Shown: positions 1 through 8,504, counted from the stretch's first letter. The stretch: 64,000 nt of DNA from Gemmatimonadota bacterium (GCA_016719105.1 JADKAQ010000013.1:124001-188000), one strand, 5' to 3'. Numbers and translations are program-made. The notes: generated from the sequence alone by a model not told the origin.

Positions 1-204
1 GGTGACCAACGCCAGCCGCACGCCATCGAGCCGCACCCCGGCCGAGGCCTCCACCGGCGTCGACCCGCGCGTCACCTCGGACGGCGACGGCCAGGCGCCG
101 CTCCGCGACACGGGCGGCGCGAGCCCCTCCTCCCCCCGTCGCATCGCGCGCGCGACGCGCCAGCTGTGTGTCGCGGGCACGGTCACCTCCGTCCGCTCGG
201 TCAT
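1..204 (-). CDS. Partial protein of unknown function (5' end only)
   Basis: An open frame starts with ATG at 204 and stays open for 68 codons to the window edge, with almost every third codon position G or C, as in the real genes here. Its start lies 2 bp after the stop of the DUF2334 gene, so it is probably the next gene of that minus-strand operon. The first 45 residues look disordered and rich in R, P and S; no domain can be recognised in the part that is visible. The frame on the opposite strand has poorer codon use and was left out. Confidence 0.4.
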   Translation of the reverse strand, partial: MTERTEVTVPATHSWRVARAMRRGEEGLAPPVSRSGAWPSPSEVTRGSTPVEASAGVRLDGVRLALVT

Positions 205-206
205 GG

Positions 207-953
207 TCAGGCAGCCCCGCGCGCCGACGCGCGAATGGCGGCCAGCGAGCCATAGCCGTCGCCTTGCCGGAACTGCAGCCACCGCTGCATCGAGCGCTCC
301 AGCGAGCGCCGCGTCTCCGGGTGATCCATGTCCGTCGGGTGCAAGGCGAGGCGAACCAAGGGCGACGTCCGGTGCGCGTGCCAGCGCGCATCGGCCACCA
401 GCGACGACATCATGGCGCGCCACGACGACCGGGCACTCCATCGCACCGCTGGGGCGCTGAACGACCGCCCTTCCTGCAGCAGGTACACCCGCCGTTCGTC
501 CTCGGCCAGCGCCAGCCCCGCGTCACGCGCCGCCTCACGCGTGGCGGCGCGCGCCAGCCAGGCCGGCGGGACGAAGCCGATCGGCGAAAGCCCGCACCGC
601 GCGAGCGTCCCCAGCCCGCGCGCGATTCGCGCCCGCGCCGCGGCGTAGTCCAGCGTCAGGAACTCCCCCTCGCGCGCGGTCCGCCCGAGCGCGCGCCATT
701 CGTCCATCACCCCGCGCGCGCTCTCTTGCTCGTCGTGGCGTTCGCCGTGCAGGAAGATGCGCGCCCCCTGGTCGGCCCGCGCGAACAGCCAATCGACGAA
801 TCGGCGATCGCCCTCCAGGGGATGGGCACCGTGCCAGTTGGGAACCACCAGCAACGCCGGCCGCACCCCCAGCCCGATGCACAGCGACCAGAGTTCGTGC
901 AGCTGGCGGGTGAAGGGTGGCGCGACGTCATGGATCGACACGAGCACGGTCAT
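207..953 (-). CDS. DUF2334 polysaccharide-deacetylase-like protein
   Basis: A 248-residue protein that opens with VSIHDVAP (residues 5-12), the hallmark of the DUF2334 branch of the polysaccharide deacetylase (NodB-like) fold, where the Asp-Asp/His metal site removes acetyl groups from N-acetyl sugars. Further conserved-looking stretches are LHGERHDE near residue 69, GFVPPAWLA near 125 and LALHPTDMDHP near 205, which would supply the remaining metal and catalytic residues. There is no signal peptide, so it probably acts in the cytoplasm. Its ATG overlaps the stop of the upstream glycosyltransferase (ATGA), which argues for coupled translation. Substrate is unknown; the context suggests deacetylation of an amino sugar on a lipid-linked or glycolipid intermediate. 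Confidence 0.8.
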   Translation of the reverse strand: MTVLVSIHDVAPPFTRQLHELWSLCIGLGVRPALLVVPNWHGAHPLEGDRRFVDWLFARADQGARIFLHGERHDEQESARGVMDEWRALGRTAREGEFLTLDYAAARARIARGLGTLARCGLSPIGFVPPAWLARAATREAARDAGLALAEDERRVYLLQEGRSFSAPAVRWSARSSWRAMMSSLVADARWHAHRTSPLVRLALHPTDMDHPETRRSLERSMQRWLQFRQGDGYGSLAAIRASARGAA

Positions 954-2245
954 CGGTGCAGGACCTCACGGTAGACGGCAAAGAGCCGGTCAAGGACGGT
1001 GTTCCACCCATGCTCACGCTCGGCGTAGGCGCGCCCCAGCGCCCCGCGCACCCCGCCATCGGGGGTGAGCGCGTCCAGCAGCGCCCGGGTCGCATCGCCC
1101 GACGATCCCGGCTCGTACCCCACCCCGGCTTTCGATCGTTGGACCAGCTCCCATCCGCCGCCGTGTGCCGCGGACACGACGGGGACGCCGGAGGCCAGCG
1201 CCTCCAGCGCCGAGAGGCCGAACGTCTCCACCGCGCCGGGCGAGACGTACACGTCGGCGCACGCGTGCAACCGTGCCACCATCTCCCGATCGGCGACGAA
1301 CGGCAGCCACGTCACGTCGGCGTCGCCCGACTGCGCGCGCATGCGGGCACGCAGCGCGCGCTCCGTCGCCCCCGCCCCGACGATCACGAGGCGCGCCCCC
1401 GACTGCCGCGCGACCTCCGACCACGCATCCAGTACGACCTCCAGCGACTTCTCGGGGGCCAACCGCCCGATGTACAGCGCCACCGGCCGGTCCACCGGGA
1501 GCCCGAAGCGCCGCCGCGTGTGATCGCGCGCCGCTCGACGGACGGGGTGGAAGTGCGCCAGGTCCACGCCTAACGCCACGCGCGACACGCGCTCGATCCC
1601 CATGCGACGCAGCTCCCCCGCCGCGTAGTCGGACGCCACCATCGTGGTGCGGAAGAGCCGATTCAATCGGCGGAGGTAGCCCGCGGCGCCGGCGCGCGCC
1701 AGCCGCGCGAACGGTTCCGGCATGGCCAGCGACGCCGGCAGCCCGGCAAGGCTGGTATGGTGAAAGGCCACCATCGGCGCCTGCAGCCGGCGAGCGGCGA
1801 TCGCCGTCACCCACGGGACAAAGAACGGCGACCCCACCTCGATCACGTCCGGACGCTCATGCTCGACGATGCGACGCGTGCTGCGCGTGGCGAACAGGAA
1901 GCGGTACGCCGTCTGCGTGGGAATGCGCGGCCCCTGCAACCGGTAGGTACGCACCCCGTCGCCCAGTGCGTATCCATCGAACGGCCCCGGAACGACCAGC
2001 ACCTGCCGCAACCCCTCCCGCTCCGACACGTAGCGCGCCTTCTCCGTCAGGTACGTGCGCACGCCGCCGCTCGTCTCCCCGAACCACTTGGTAACGTCGA
2101 GGATCGTCAGTTCGGCGTGCGGGCGATCGATCGGCGGAAGTGGAGCGCGCCCCAACTCGACACGCGCCGTGCGCGCGATGGCCGGCAGGGGCGTGGCCGG
2201 AGCAATCGCTCCCGGCCGCCCGGCCGCCTCGAGAATCGTGGTCAC
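950..2245 (-). CDS. Family 4 glycosyltransferase
   Basis: A 431-residue GT-B glycosyltransferase of family GT4. The N-terminal acceptor domain starts around residue 45 (WFGETSGGVRTYL) and the C-terminal nucleotide-sugar domain holds YIGRLAPEKSLE and the E-x7-E signature in VETFGLSALE near residue 340. The start chosen is GTG at 2245, which overlaps the TGA of the PAP2 gene by the GTGA pattern; a longer frame exists but would run through the PAP2 gene and has poor codon use. It resembles the alpha-mannosyl or glucosyl transferases that decorate phosphatidylinositol or diacylglycerol. Together with its PAP2, phosphodiesterase and deacetylase neighbours it suggests glycolipid synthesis; the donor sugar cannot be read from sequence. 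Confidence 0.87.
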   Translation of the reverse strand: MTTILEAAGRPGAIAPATPLPAIARTARVELGRAPLPPIDRPHAELTILDVTKWFGETSGGVRTYLTEKARYVSEREGLRQVLVVPGPFDGYALGDGVRTYRLQGPRIPTQTAYRFLFATRSTRRIVEHERPDVIEVGSPFFVPWVTAIAARRLQAPMVAFHHTSLAGLPASLAMPEPFARLARAGAAGYLRRLNRLFRTTMVASDYAAGELRRMGIERVSRVALGVDLAHFHPVRRAARDHTRRRFGLPVDRPVALYIGRLAPEKSLEVVLDAWSEVARQSGARLVIVGAGATERALRARMRAQSGDADVTWLPFVADREMVARLHACADVYVSPGAVETFGLSALEALASGVPVVSAAHGGGWELVQRSKAGVGYEPGSSGDATRALLDALTPDGGVRGALGRAYAEREHGWNTVLDRLFAVYREVLHR

Positions 2246-2763
2246 CAGGCGCCGAGCACGAGCGCGGTGAGCATCGCCAGGACCTGCCCTGCCACGACGT
2301 CGCCAGGATAGTGCACCGCCAGGGCGACGCGCGAAAATCCGACGATCACGGCCAACAGCGTGAGTGCAGGCGCCAGCGCGGGCGACGCCGTCGCGAAACC
2401 GATCGCGACCGACATCGCCGCCGCGGCATGCCCGGATGGAAAGGAAAAGCGATCGGGCTCGGCGATCAGCACCTCGCACGACGTCCCGAGCGATGGACGC
2501 GGGCGCCCGACCGTGCGCTTGATGAGCTGCACGACGAGATGCGACACCACGAGAATCGACAGGGCGCGCAGCGCCCCGTCGCGCCACACCCCACCTATCG
2601 CCAGCGGCGCCAACGACACGCCGATGGTGCAGCGCGCCCCGCCCAGGTGCGTGAGCGCGCGCCAGAGGCGACGCGTGCGGATGGGGGTCGCATCCTGCAG
2701 CGCGAGTCGCAGGAAGAGCGCACGATCGCCGCGGCTGAGCCGCGTCAGAAGCGAGTTCGCCAT
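2242..2763 (-). CDS. PAP2 family phosphatase
   Basis: A 173-residue membrane phosphatase of the type 2 phosphatidic acid phosphatase family. All three signature blocks are present: KRTVGRPRP near residue 85, FPSGHAAA near 110 and SRVALAVHYPGD near 148, the last carrying the nucleophilic His. Hydrophobic stretches around these motifs indicate four to five membrane spans. The family dephosphorylates lipid phosphates such as phosphatidate, phosphatidylglycerol phosphate or undecaprenyl diphosphate. ATG at 2763 is preferred because it follows a GAGG at 9-10 nt; a longer open frame overlaps the upstream gene. Its stop overlaps the start of the GT4 gene. Which lipid it acts on is not visible. Confidence 0.88.
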   Translation of the reverse strand: MANSLLTRLSRGDRALFLRLALQDATPIRTRRLWRALTHLGGARCTIGVSLAPLAIGGVWRDGALRALSILVVSHLVVQLIKRTVGRPRPSLGTSCEVLIAEPDRFSFPSGHAAAAMSVAIGFATASPALAPALTLLAVIVGFSRVALAVHYPGDVVAGQVLAMLTALVLGAW

Positions 2764-2797
2764 GTCCGGAACCTCGGTCAGGGGTGTCGCGGAATGC

Positions 2798-3706
2798 CTA
2801 ACGGGGAGCCACGAAGGCGTAACGCTGCGCGACTGCCGGGATGGCCGGCCGGGCCGCCGGTTCCGTCGACCCGGCAGGGATGAAGGCCTCGACCATCGCC
2901 CGACCGGCGTACCCCGCCGGCACCGGGACACCCATCGCCCACGCCACCGTGGCAGGTACGTCGAGGAGCGACGAGCAGGGGGCCAACTCGCCCGAGACCA
3001 CGCGCCCGCCCGCCAGGATGAGGGGGATGGTTCGGTCGTGCGGGTGCGCCGAGTCGTGGTCGCGGAAGACCGCCCCGCCGCCGCCATGGTCCGCCATCAC
3101 GACCAGCAGCGTGTCGGGATCCTCCGAGGCCCGCGTGACTACGTCGAGCAGGCCTAACGCTTCGTCCATGACACGCGCCGCGGCCACGTATTCGCGCGAG
3201 AGCCAGCCGTGCGCGTGGCCGGCGCGGTCGGCGTCGGGCCAGTGCAGCAGGAACAACCCCGTGGACTCACGCGCCAGCACCGGCCGCGCCGCCGCGAGGA
3301 TCTCGACCGCCCCCCTCCCGCGAAACGTGGCGTGGGTGACGCCCGTCATGCGCGCCAGCCGCGTTGCGATCGCGCCGTACCCGAAGGGGACCGAGGCGAG
3401 GAACGCGTGCGACCCGATGCGGTGCTGCGCCAGCACGCGCGGCAGCGGCTGCAACGCGACGCGCGGACGGGGAATGCGGAAGCGATCGCTCGTGAGGCCG
3501 TGGTCGGCTGGCCGAACCCCGGTCAGGAGCGACCCCATGGCCGCCGCGGTGACGGAGGGGGCCACCGTTTGCGCCGCCAGGCTGGCGGCGCCACCGCTCG
3601 CGAGGCGAGACACGTGGCGCAGCGCCAGGAGCGGCACGGCATCGGCCCGGAGGCCGTCGAGCACGACGACGATCACGCGAGACACGCGGGGCGATGGCAG
3701 CACCAT
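2798..3706 (-). CDS. Alkaline-phosphatase-superfamily phosphodiesterase/pyrophosphatase
   Basis: About 302 residues with the type I phosphodiesterase/nucleotide pyrophosphatase fold. Metal ligands and nucleophile are recognisable: VVLDGLRAD near residue 12 (first Asp), APSVTAAAMGSLLTG near 45 (Ser/Thr nucleophile), HWPDADRAGHAHG near 165 and VMADHGGGG near 210. No signal peptide is evident. AGGAGG sits directly against the ATG at 3706, so translation may really begin at the adjacent GTG (3703), which has better spacing. It heads the minus-strand operon PAP2-GT4-DUF2334, 34 bp before PAP2, and is divergent from the second GT4 gene. It probably cleaves a phosphodiester or nucleotide-linked intermediate in the same pathway. 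Confidence 0.84.
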   Translation of the reverse strand: MVLPSPRVSRVIVVVLDGLRADAVPLLALRHVSRLASGGAASLAAQTVAPSVTAAAMGSLLTGVRPADHGLTSDRFRIPRPRVALQPLPRVLAQHRIGSHAFLASVPFGYGAIATRLARMTGVTHATFRGRGAVEILAAARPVLARESTGLFLLHWPDADRAGHAHGWLSREYVAAARVMDEALGLLDVVTRASEDPDTLLVVMADHGGGGAVFRDHDSAHPHDRTIPLILAGGRVVSGELAPCSSLLDVPATVAWAMGVPVPAGYAGRAMVEAFIPAGSTEPAARPAIPAVAQRYAFVAPR

Positions 3707-3834
3707 TCCTCCTGTCGATGGACGAAACACGCCGCGAATACCCGCGAAGCTCGGCCGCGCACGTATGCGGCCGTGCACGGTCGCGTTGCGGCTGCGTAAC
3801 GACCGCACCCGCCGCCGCGCGTCGTCAGGCGTTC

Positions 3835-3850
3835 GTGACACGTGTGTCAC
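3835..3850. promoter_or_regulatory. Perfect inverted repeat in divergent intergenic region
   Basis: GTGACAC-GT-GTGTCAC is a perfect 7-bp inverted repeat with a 2-bp centre, the size of a dimeric regulator site. It lies in the 245-bp gap between the divergent phosphodiesterase operon and the second GT4 gene, where an operator controlling both would be expected. No regulator gene is adjacent, so the binding protein is unknown. Confidence 0.3.
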
Positions 3851-3951
3851 CGGGCCGTGACCGACCGGCATCACTCGTTATGCATCGCGCGCGCGTACCG
3901 GCCACCGCACGGCCGCCACGGAGTCGCTCACCTCCACCCGGATCGCCCCGG

Positions 3952-5151
3952 ATGCCGAGACCCCCTCGCCTGCTCGTCTGCACCGACACCTATCCGCCGC
4001 AGGTCAACGGTGTCTCCGTCGTCACGTCGCTGTCCGTCATTGGACTCGCCGAGCGCGGATGGGAGGTCACCGTGGCCGCCCCACGCTATCCCACCGCGAT
4101 GCGTGACGCCTTCCCCCCCGACGTCATGCGCGCGGGGGCCCGCGAGCTCCTGCTCCTCCCCAGCGCCCCGCTCCCCTTCTATCCTGATATCCGGCTGTCG
4201 CTGCCGAATGCCACGGCCCTGTCGGAGCTCGTCGACCGGCATCGCCCGGACCTCGTGCACTGCGCGACCGAGTTTTCCATCGGTTGGCTCGCCCAACGAC
4301 TCGCCCACCGTCGCGGACTCCCCGTCGTCACGTCGTACCACACGGACTTCTCGCGCTACACCGAGTCGTACGGCGTGGGATGGCTGCGCCCCGCCGTGTC
4401 CTCGCACCTCGCGCGCTTCCACCGCCGCGCCGCTCGCACCTACACTCCCTCTGCCAGTGCGGCGGCCGATGTGCGCACGCTCGGAGCCCCCGATGTGGAG
4501 GTGTGGGGACGGGGCGTGGACACCACGCAGTTCCACCCCAGGCACCGGAGCGATCCGCTGCGGCGCGCGTACGGCCGGCGCGACACCTTCATCTTCCTGC
4601 ACGTCGGACGCCTGGCCGCCGAGAAGGGGGTGGATCTGATCCTGGCCGCGTACCAGCGCGCACGCTCCCAACTCCCCGAGGGCGCGGTGCACCTCGTCGT
4701 GGCGGGTGCCGGCCCCAAGACCGACGCGCTGCGCGCGCAGGCGGGCGATGGCGTCTCCTTCCTCGGGAACCTCGACCGCCGGGAAGTGCTGCCACGTCTG
4801 TACGCCAGCGCCGACGCCTTCGTCTTTTCGTCGGTTACGGAGACGCTGGGGCTCGTGATCCTCGAGGCGATGGCGAGCGGCCTCCCGGTCATCGCCGCCC
4901 CAGCAGGGGGCGTCGCCGACCACCTGCGCGACGATCTGAACGGGTTGGCCTATCCTGCGGGCGACGTCGAGGCGATGGCCCGCGCCATGATCGCGCTCGC
5001 CCTCCAGCGCGATCGCGCCGCCACGTTAGGCGCCGGCGCTCGCAGCACCGCGGAAGCGCTCGATTGGTCGCACGAGCTCGACCGGCTCGATGACAGCTAC
5101 CGCGAGGTCATCGCTCGGCACGGTGCGTCGCCGGTGGCCGCGAGCGCGTAG
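3952..5151 (+). CDS. Family 4 glycosyltransferase (mannosyltransferase-like)
   Basis: A 399-residue GT4 enzyme. It opens with LVCTDTYPPQVNGVSVV, typical of the GDP-mannose-dependent alpha-mannosyltransferases (MgtA/PimB type) that build glycolipids, followed by HCATEFSIGW and SYHTDFSRY in the acceptor domain. The donor domain carries HVGRLAAEKGVD and the E-x7-E signature in SVTETLGLVILEAMASG near residue 303. The ATG at 3952 places this motif at the normal distance from the N-terminus; the upstream extension is arginine and proline rich and not family-like. It diverges from the PAP2/GT4/DUF2334 operon and most likely works in the same glycolipid or polysaccharide pathway. Confidence 0.87.
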   Translation: MPRPPRLLVCTDTYPPQVNGVSVVTSLSVIGLAERGWEVTVAAPRYPTAMRDAFPPDVMRAGARELLLLPSAPLPFYPDIRLSLPNATALSELVDRHRPDLVHCATEFSIGWLAQRLAHRRGLPVVTSYHTDFSRYTESYGVGWLRPAVSSHLARFHRRAARTYTPSASAAADVRTLGAPDVEVWGRGVDTTQFHPRHRSDPLRRAYGRRDTFIFLHVGRLAAEKGVDLILAAYQRARSQLPEGAVHLVVAGAGPKTDALRAQAGDGVSFLGNLDRREVLPRLYASADAFVFSSVTETLGLVILEAMASGLPVIAAPAGGVADHLRDDLNGLAYPAGDVEAMARAMIALALQRDRAATLGAGARSTAEALDWSHELDRLDDSYREVIARHGASPVAASA

Positions 5152-5190
5152 AGCGCGGCGCCGCCGGTCGTGCACGGCACCTGACGCAGG

Positions 5191-5216
5191 GCGCCTCCCG
5201 CGTCGGCGGGAGGCGC
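5191..5216. terminator. Bidirectional hairpin terminator
   Basis: An 11-bp perfect stem (GCGCCTCCCGC / GCGGGAGGCGC) with a 4-nt loop lies between two convergent genes, the GT4 gene ending at 5151 and the small protein ending at 5233. There is no clear T tract. Confidence 0.65.
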
Positions 5217-5232
5217 GATGCCGCGCGCGGGA

Positions 5233-5535
5233 CTAGGCCGACGCCGCCGTTGCGTTGTCGACGCGCCGTGGGCGTGACGTCAGGCGGATGGTCGTGTCGC
5301 TCCCGAGCACCCGGGCACGCTCACGCAGCCCCTCCAGCTCGCTCCACGAGAACTCCGCCCAGGCCAGCGGATAGTCGCGAAGCACGAGCGTCGTTCCGCG
5401 CGAAAAGAAGTACAGCCACCCCTCGCCGGCTGCTGGGGCATCGGCGCGCGGGACCACGCCGGGCCGAGGCGCCACCAACTCGCAGACCTGCCAGGCAAAA
5501 CCAAACCGATCGGTGAAACGTCGAGCCTCGTGCAT
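5233..5535 (-). CDS. Small hypothetical protein (100 aa)
   Basis: A soluble-looking 100-residue protein with a W- and F-rich core (FAWQVCELVAP, GWLYFFSRGTT, AEFSWSELEGLRERAR) and a disordered C-terminus rich in A and S. A good ribosome site (GGGAGGAG, 8 nt before ATG at 5535) and strong G/C third positions support it as a real gene. I do not recognise a family. It lies downstream of the phosphate transporter genes on the same strand, separated from them by about 135 bp, so it may be read through from them. Confidence 0.6.
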   Translation of the reverse strand: MHEARRFTDRFGFAWQVCELVAPRPGVVPRADAPAAGEGWLYFFSRGTTLVLRDYPLAWAEFSWSELEGLRERARVLGSDTTIRLTSRPRRVDNATAASA

Positions 5536-5670
5536 TCACTCGCTCCTCCCCCGCGTGAATCGCGCTCTCGGGGTCGGTGAATGCTGGCAGCCCGACGCGG
5601 CGCCAGCCATACGGGAAGCACGCTGTTACACGAACCGTTACACGGCCGCGACGTGGGGCGCGCGCGCCGC

Positions 5671-6708
5671 CTACTTCACGGCGACGAGCCGCTCCAGGAG
5701 CATGAGGCAGAGCGCCGAAATGGAAGCGGCCGCCGGGATCGTCATGATCCACGCCCACACGATGCGCCCGGCGATCCCCCACCGCACCGCGCTCACGCGG
5801 TTGGTCGCCCCGACTCCCATGATGGCCCCGGTGATCGTGTGCGTGGTGCTCACCGGGATACCGAACCTGGTCGCCAGCAGGATCGCGAAGGCGCCAGCGG
5901 TCTCGGCCGCACTTCCACCGACCGGGCGGAGCTTCGTGATCCGGCTCCCCATCGTGTGGACGATGCGCCAGCCGCCAAAGAGCGTCCCGGTGGCAATCGC
6001 CGTGTAGGCACCGATCTCCACCCAGAAGGGAATGTGATCGCTGTTGGCGACGTACAGGTGGCGCAGCCACCCCGTCTCGTTGGCAAAGGCCGCATTGGCC
6101 GAGACGAGCAGGCCGACGATGATCCCCATCGTCTTCTGCGCATCGTTGGCTCCGTGCGAGAGTGAGAAGAGCGCCGCGCTCGCCAGCTGCACTTTCCGGA
6201 AGATGGCGTCGACCTTGCGCGGCGACACCTTCTGGAAGGTCCAGTAGATGGCCGTCATCAGCAGGTAGCCGGCCACCATGCCGATGATCGGCGAGAGGAA
6301 GATGAAGATGATCGTCTTCGTCCACCCGGCCACGATGATCGCCCCCGATCCCGCCTTGGCCACCGCCGCCCCGGCGTACCCGCCTAACAAGGCGTGCGAC
6401 GAGCTGCTGGGGAGGCCGTAGTACCAGGTGATCAGGTTCCAGATGATCGCCCCCAGCAACCCACCCAGGATGACGTTCGGAGTGACGATCGACACGTCGA
6501 TCATCCCCTTCCCGATCGTCTTGGCGACTGCCGTCCCCACCGTGAAGGCCGCCACGAAGTTGAAGAACGCCGCCCACACCACCGCCGTCAGCGGGCTCAG
6601 GACGCGCGTCCCGACGATGGTGGCGATGGAGTTGGCGGAGTCGTGAAAGCCGTTGATGAAGTCGAACACGAACGCGACCAGGACGATCGCGATGACGTAG
6701 GTGACCAC
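5671..6708 (-). CDS. pit: PiT-family inorganic phosphate transporter
   Basis: A 345-residue integral membrane protein of the PiT (PF01384) family, which takes up phosphate by symport with protons or sodium. The duplicated family signatures are seen: FDFINGFHDSANSIAT near residue 15 and SLSHGANDAQKTMG near 205, plus SSSSHALLGG and PVSTTHTITGAIMG in each half. About nine to ten hydrophobic spans are visible and the length is at the short end of the family. Translation starts at GTG 6708, 3 bp after the stop of the DUF47 gene, so the two form an operon. This pairing of DUF47 with PiT is common in bacteria and points to regulated low-affinity phosphate uptake. Confidence 0.95.
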   Translation of the reverse strand: MVTYVIAIVLVAFVFDFINGFHDSANSIATIVGTRVLSPLTAVVWAAFFNFVAAFTVGTAVAKTIGKGMIDVSIVTPNVILGGLLGAIIWNLITWYYGLPSSSSHALLGGYAGAAVAKAGSGAIIVAGWTKTIIFIFLSPIIGMVAGYLLMTAIYWTFQKVSPRKVDAIFRKVQLASAALFSLSHGANDAQKTMGIIVGLLVSANAAFANETGWLRHLYVANSDHIPFWVEIGAYTAIATGTLFGGWRIVHTMGSRITKLRPVGGSAAETAGAFAILLATRFGIPVSTTHTITGAIMGVGATNRVSAVRWGIAGRIVWAWIMTIPAAASISALCLMLLERLVAVK

Positions 6709-6711
6709 GGC

Positions 6712-7329
6712 TTACGAGTTCTTGAGGGAGATGCTCTCGAGGACGATGGCCACCGTCTGGCAGCGGTCGAGCGTCTCCTCGACGGTGTCGTAGATCTCCT
6801 TCCACTTCATCACGTCGAGCGGATCCGGGCGACCGGCGAAGAGCTGCCCCATCGCGTTGTGGTACACGGTGTCCCCCTCGGCCTCCAGTCGCTTCACCTC
6901 GCGCGTGGCAATCGCCACGGTGCGCGGATCCTTGATCGAGGTCACCGCCTTCTCGAGCTGCCGCACCGACTGGCAGAGGATATCGCAGAGCTTCCGGACC
7001 GGCTCGCGCGACTCGGCGAGGTGGAACATCTGCGCCCGACGCGCTGTCCCGTCGATCAGGTCGACGACGTTGTCGAGTTCCTGCGTGAGGTTGTGGATGT
7101 CCTCGCGGTCGAGCGGCGTGATGAAGCTCTTGTCGAGGCGGGTGCTGACTTCGTGCGTGATATGGTCCGCTTCGTGTTCGACTTCCTTGATCTGCGCCGC
7201 GATCTCGTCCAGCCGCTCCGGCTGCGTGAACATGTCCTTCAGGAGGGCGGCGGCCGCAATGAGCTTCTTGGACAGCTCATTGAAGAGATCGAAGAAGCCT
7301 TCGTCGCGCGGAATGAGGCGAAAAGCCAC
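6712..7329 (-). CDS. DUF47 / PhoU-like regulatory protein
   Basis: A 205-residue all-helical protein of the DUF47 (PhoU-related, PF01865) family. It starts PRDEGFFDLFNELS and contains the acidic EVEHEADHITHEV segment near residue 52 and the LDREDIHNLTQELDNVVD segment near 77; these E/DxxxD repeats bind metal clusters in PhoU-type bundles. The family regulates or couples to the PiT transporter encoded directly downstream. The GTG at 7329 gives a normal-length protein; the longer open frame upstream is proline/arginine rich. No clear ribosome site precedes it. The terminator at 7431-7459 separates it from the microcompartment operon, so it must have its own promoter in the short gap. Confidence 0.9.
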   Translation of the reverse strand: MAFRLIPRDEGFFDLFNELSKKLIAAAALLKDMFTQPERLDEIAAQIKEVEHEADHITHEVSTRLDKSFITPLDREDIHNLTQELDNVVDLIDGTARRAQMFHLAESREPVRKLCDILCQSVRQLEKAVTSIKDPRTVAIATREVKRLEAEGDTVYHNAMGQLFAGRPDPLDVMKWKEIYDTVEETLDRCQTVAIVLESISLKNS

Positions 7330-7430
7330 GGGAGGTCTCAATCGGGAGACGGCGCCGCACTCGCGAATCGCCCTGGGGGCGCCTAGCCACCGCGCGGTGC
7401 CGTGACGGAATCGATACAGAACAGTGACGA

Positions 7431-7459
7431 AAAAATATGCCGCCGGTGTGCCCGGCGGC
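7431..7459 (-). terminator. Intrinsic terminator after deoC
   Basis: On the minus strand an 8-bp stem (GCCGCCGG / CCGGCGGC, loop of 5) is followed by ATATTTTTT, a textbook Rho-independent terminator. It ends the vertex-protein/deoC operon 35 bp after its stop codon. Confidence 0.88.
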
Positions 7460-7493
7460 AGGAGAGAATTCGTCCGGTTTCGCGTCGATTCGC

Positions 7494-8504
7494 CTAGTAC
7501 GGCCCCGTCCCCCCGCTCCCCCCTTTCCCCGCGCCGCCAACCGCACACGTCGCGCAGCCGGTGGAATGCTCCGAGGCGAGCGACAGCAGGTCGTGCAGCG
7601 GCAACGGCCCCTGCCCCAGGCACTTTGCCATCGACACGCCACTCGACGTCCCGATTCGCGTCGCGCCGTTGGCGATCATCTTGAGCGCCGCCTCGCAGTC
7701 ACGGACCCCACCCGAGGCCTTGACCCCCATCGCATCCCCCACCACCAGGCGCATCAGCGCTACCGCTTCGGCGCTGGCCCCTCCCGCAGCGTGGAAACCG
7801 GTCGATGTCTTCACGTACTGCGCCCGCATCTCCCGGGCAATCGCGCACGCCTTGATGATCTCCACCGGCGACAGCGCCGCCGATTCGATGATCACCTTCA
7901 CGAGCGTCCCCGACGCCCCGTCCACCACCGCGGCGATGTCGTCCGCCACGTGGTTCCAGTCGCCACTCTTGATGTGGCCCAGCGCGACGACCATGTCGAG
8001 CTCCGTCGCCCCATGCGACACGGCGAGCGCCGCCTCGCGCCGCTTGGTCTCGGGCGCGTTGGCGCCTAACGGGAAGCCGATCACCGTCGCCACCTGTACC
8101 GGGATGCCGCGCAGGCGCTCGGCGCAGCGTGACACCCACACCGGGTTCACGCACACCGCGGCGAAGCGATGCACCTTCGCCTCGTCGCACAGCTTGTCGA
8201 TCTCTCGTGCCGTCGCTTCGGCCTTGAGTAGCGTATGGTCGATGAAATCGGCCATGCGCGCGTTCTGGCGTACGAACGTCACGCCCGGCGGGGCGCCAAC
8301 GAGTGGCGTGTGCGCGACGGCCGGCCCGCTGGCCGGAGCGGAAACGCTACGCTCGGCAATGGAATGATGAGGGGGCGCTCCGGTGATCGAGGTATCGTGT
8401 CGCTCGGGGGGGGCCCCCCGCGTCGCCACCCCCGCCACCGCGCGGTCCCCCGCCGCCAACTCCCGAGCAATCTCCCGCGCCAACGCCTGCAGTCTATCCG
8501 TCAC
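7494..8504 (-). CDS. deoC: Deoxyribose-phosphate aldolase with N-terminal encapsulation-peptide-like extension
   Basis: Deoxyribose-phosphate aldolase splits 2-deoxyribose 5-phosphate into glyceraldehyde 3-phosphate and acetaldehyde. The catalytic domain spans about residues 84-315: it begins MADFIDHTLLK and has the key lysines in LVKVIIE, the Schiff-base YVKTSTGF and VKASGGVR. Unusually, 83 residues precede it: an amphipathic helix (DRLQALAREIARELA, residues 3-17) and a long P/A/G/H-rich linker. That layout matches the encapsulation peptides that load enzymes into bacterial microcompartments. The GTG start at 8504 is well supported: GGAGGAGG lies 4-5 nt upstream and GTGA overlaps the stop of the preceding vertex-protein gene, whereas the internal ATG at 8255 has no ribosome site. 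Confidence 0.92.
   Translation of the reverse strand: MTDRLQALAREIARELAAGDRAVAGVATRGAPPERHDTSITGAPPHHSIAERSVSAPASGPAVAHTPLVGAPPGVTFVRQNARMADFIDHTLLKAEATAREIDKLCDEAKVHRFAAVCVNPVWVSRCAERLRGIPVQVATVIGFPLGANAPETKRREAALAVSHGATELDMVVALGHIKSGDWNHVADDIAAVVDGASGTLVKVIIESAALSPVEIIKACAIAREMRAQYVKTSTGFHAAGGASAEAVALMRLVVGDAMGVKASGGVRDCEAALKMIANGATRIGTSSGVSMAKCLGQGPLPLHDLLSLASEHSTGCATCAVGGAGKGGSGGTGPY

Noticed and set aside
168..974. 268-residue frame on the + strand opposite the DUF2334 gene
   Set aside because: Antisense shadow typical of 70% GC DNA; arginine/proline rich, no family, while the minus strand holds clear IHDVAP and ATGA-overlap evidence.
2246..2587. N-terminal extension of the GT4 frame at 950-2587
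   Set aside because: It runs through the PAP2 gene in another frame with R/A-rich content; the GTG at 2245 with GTGA overlap is better.
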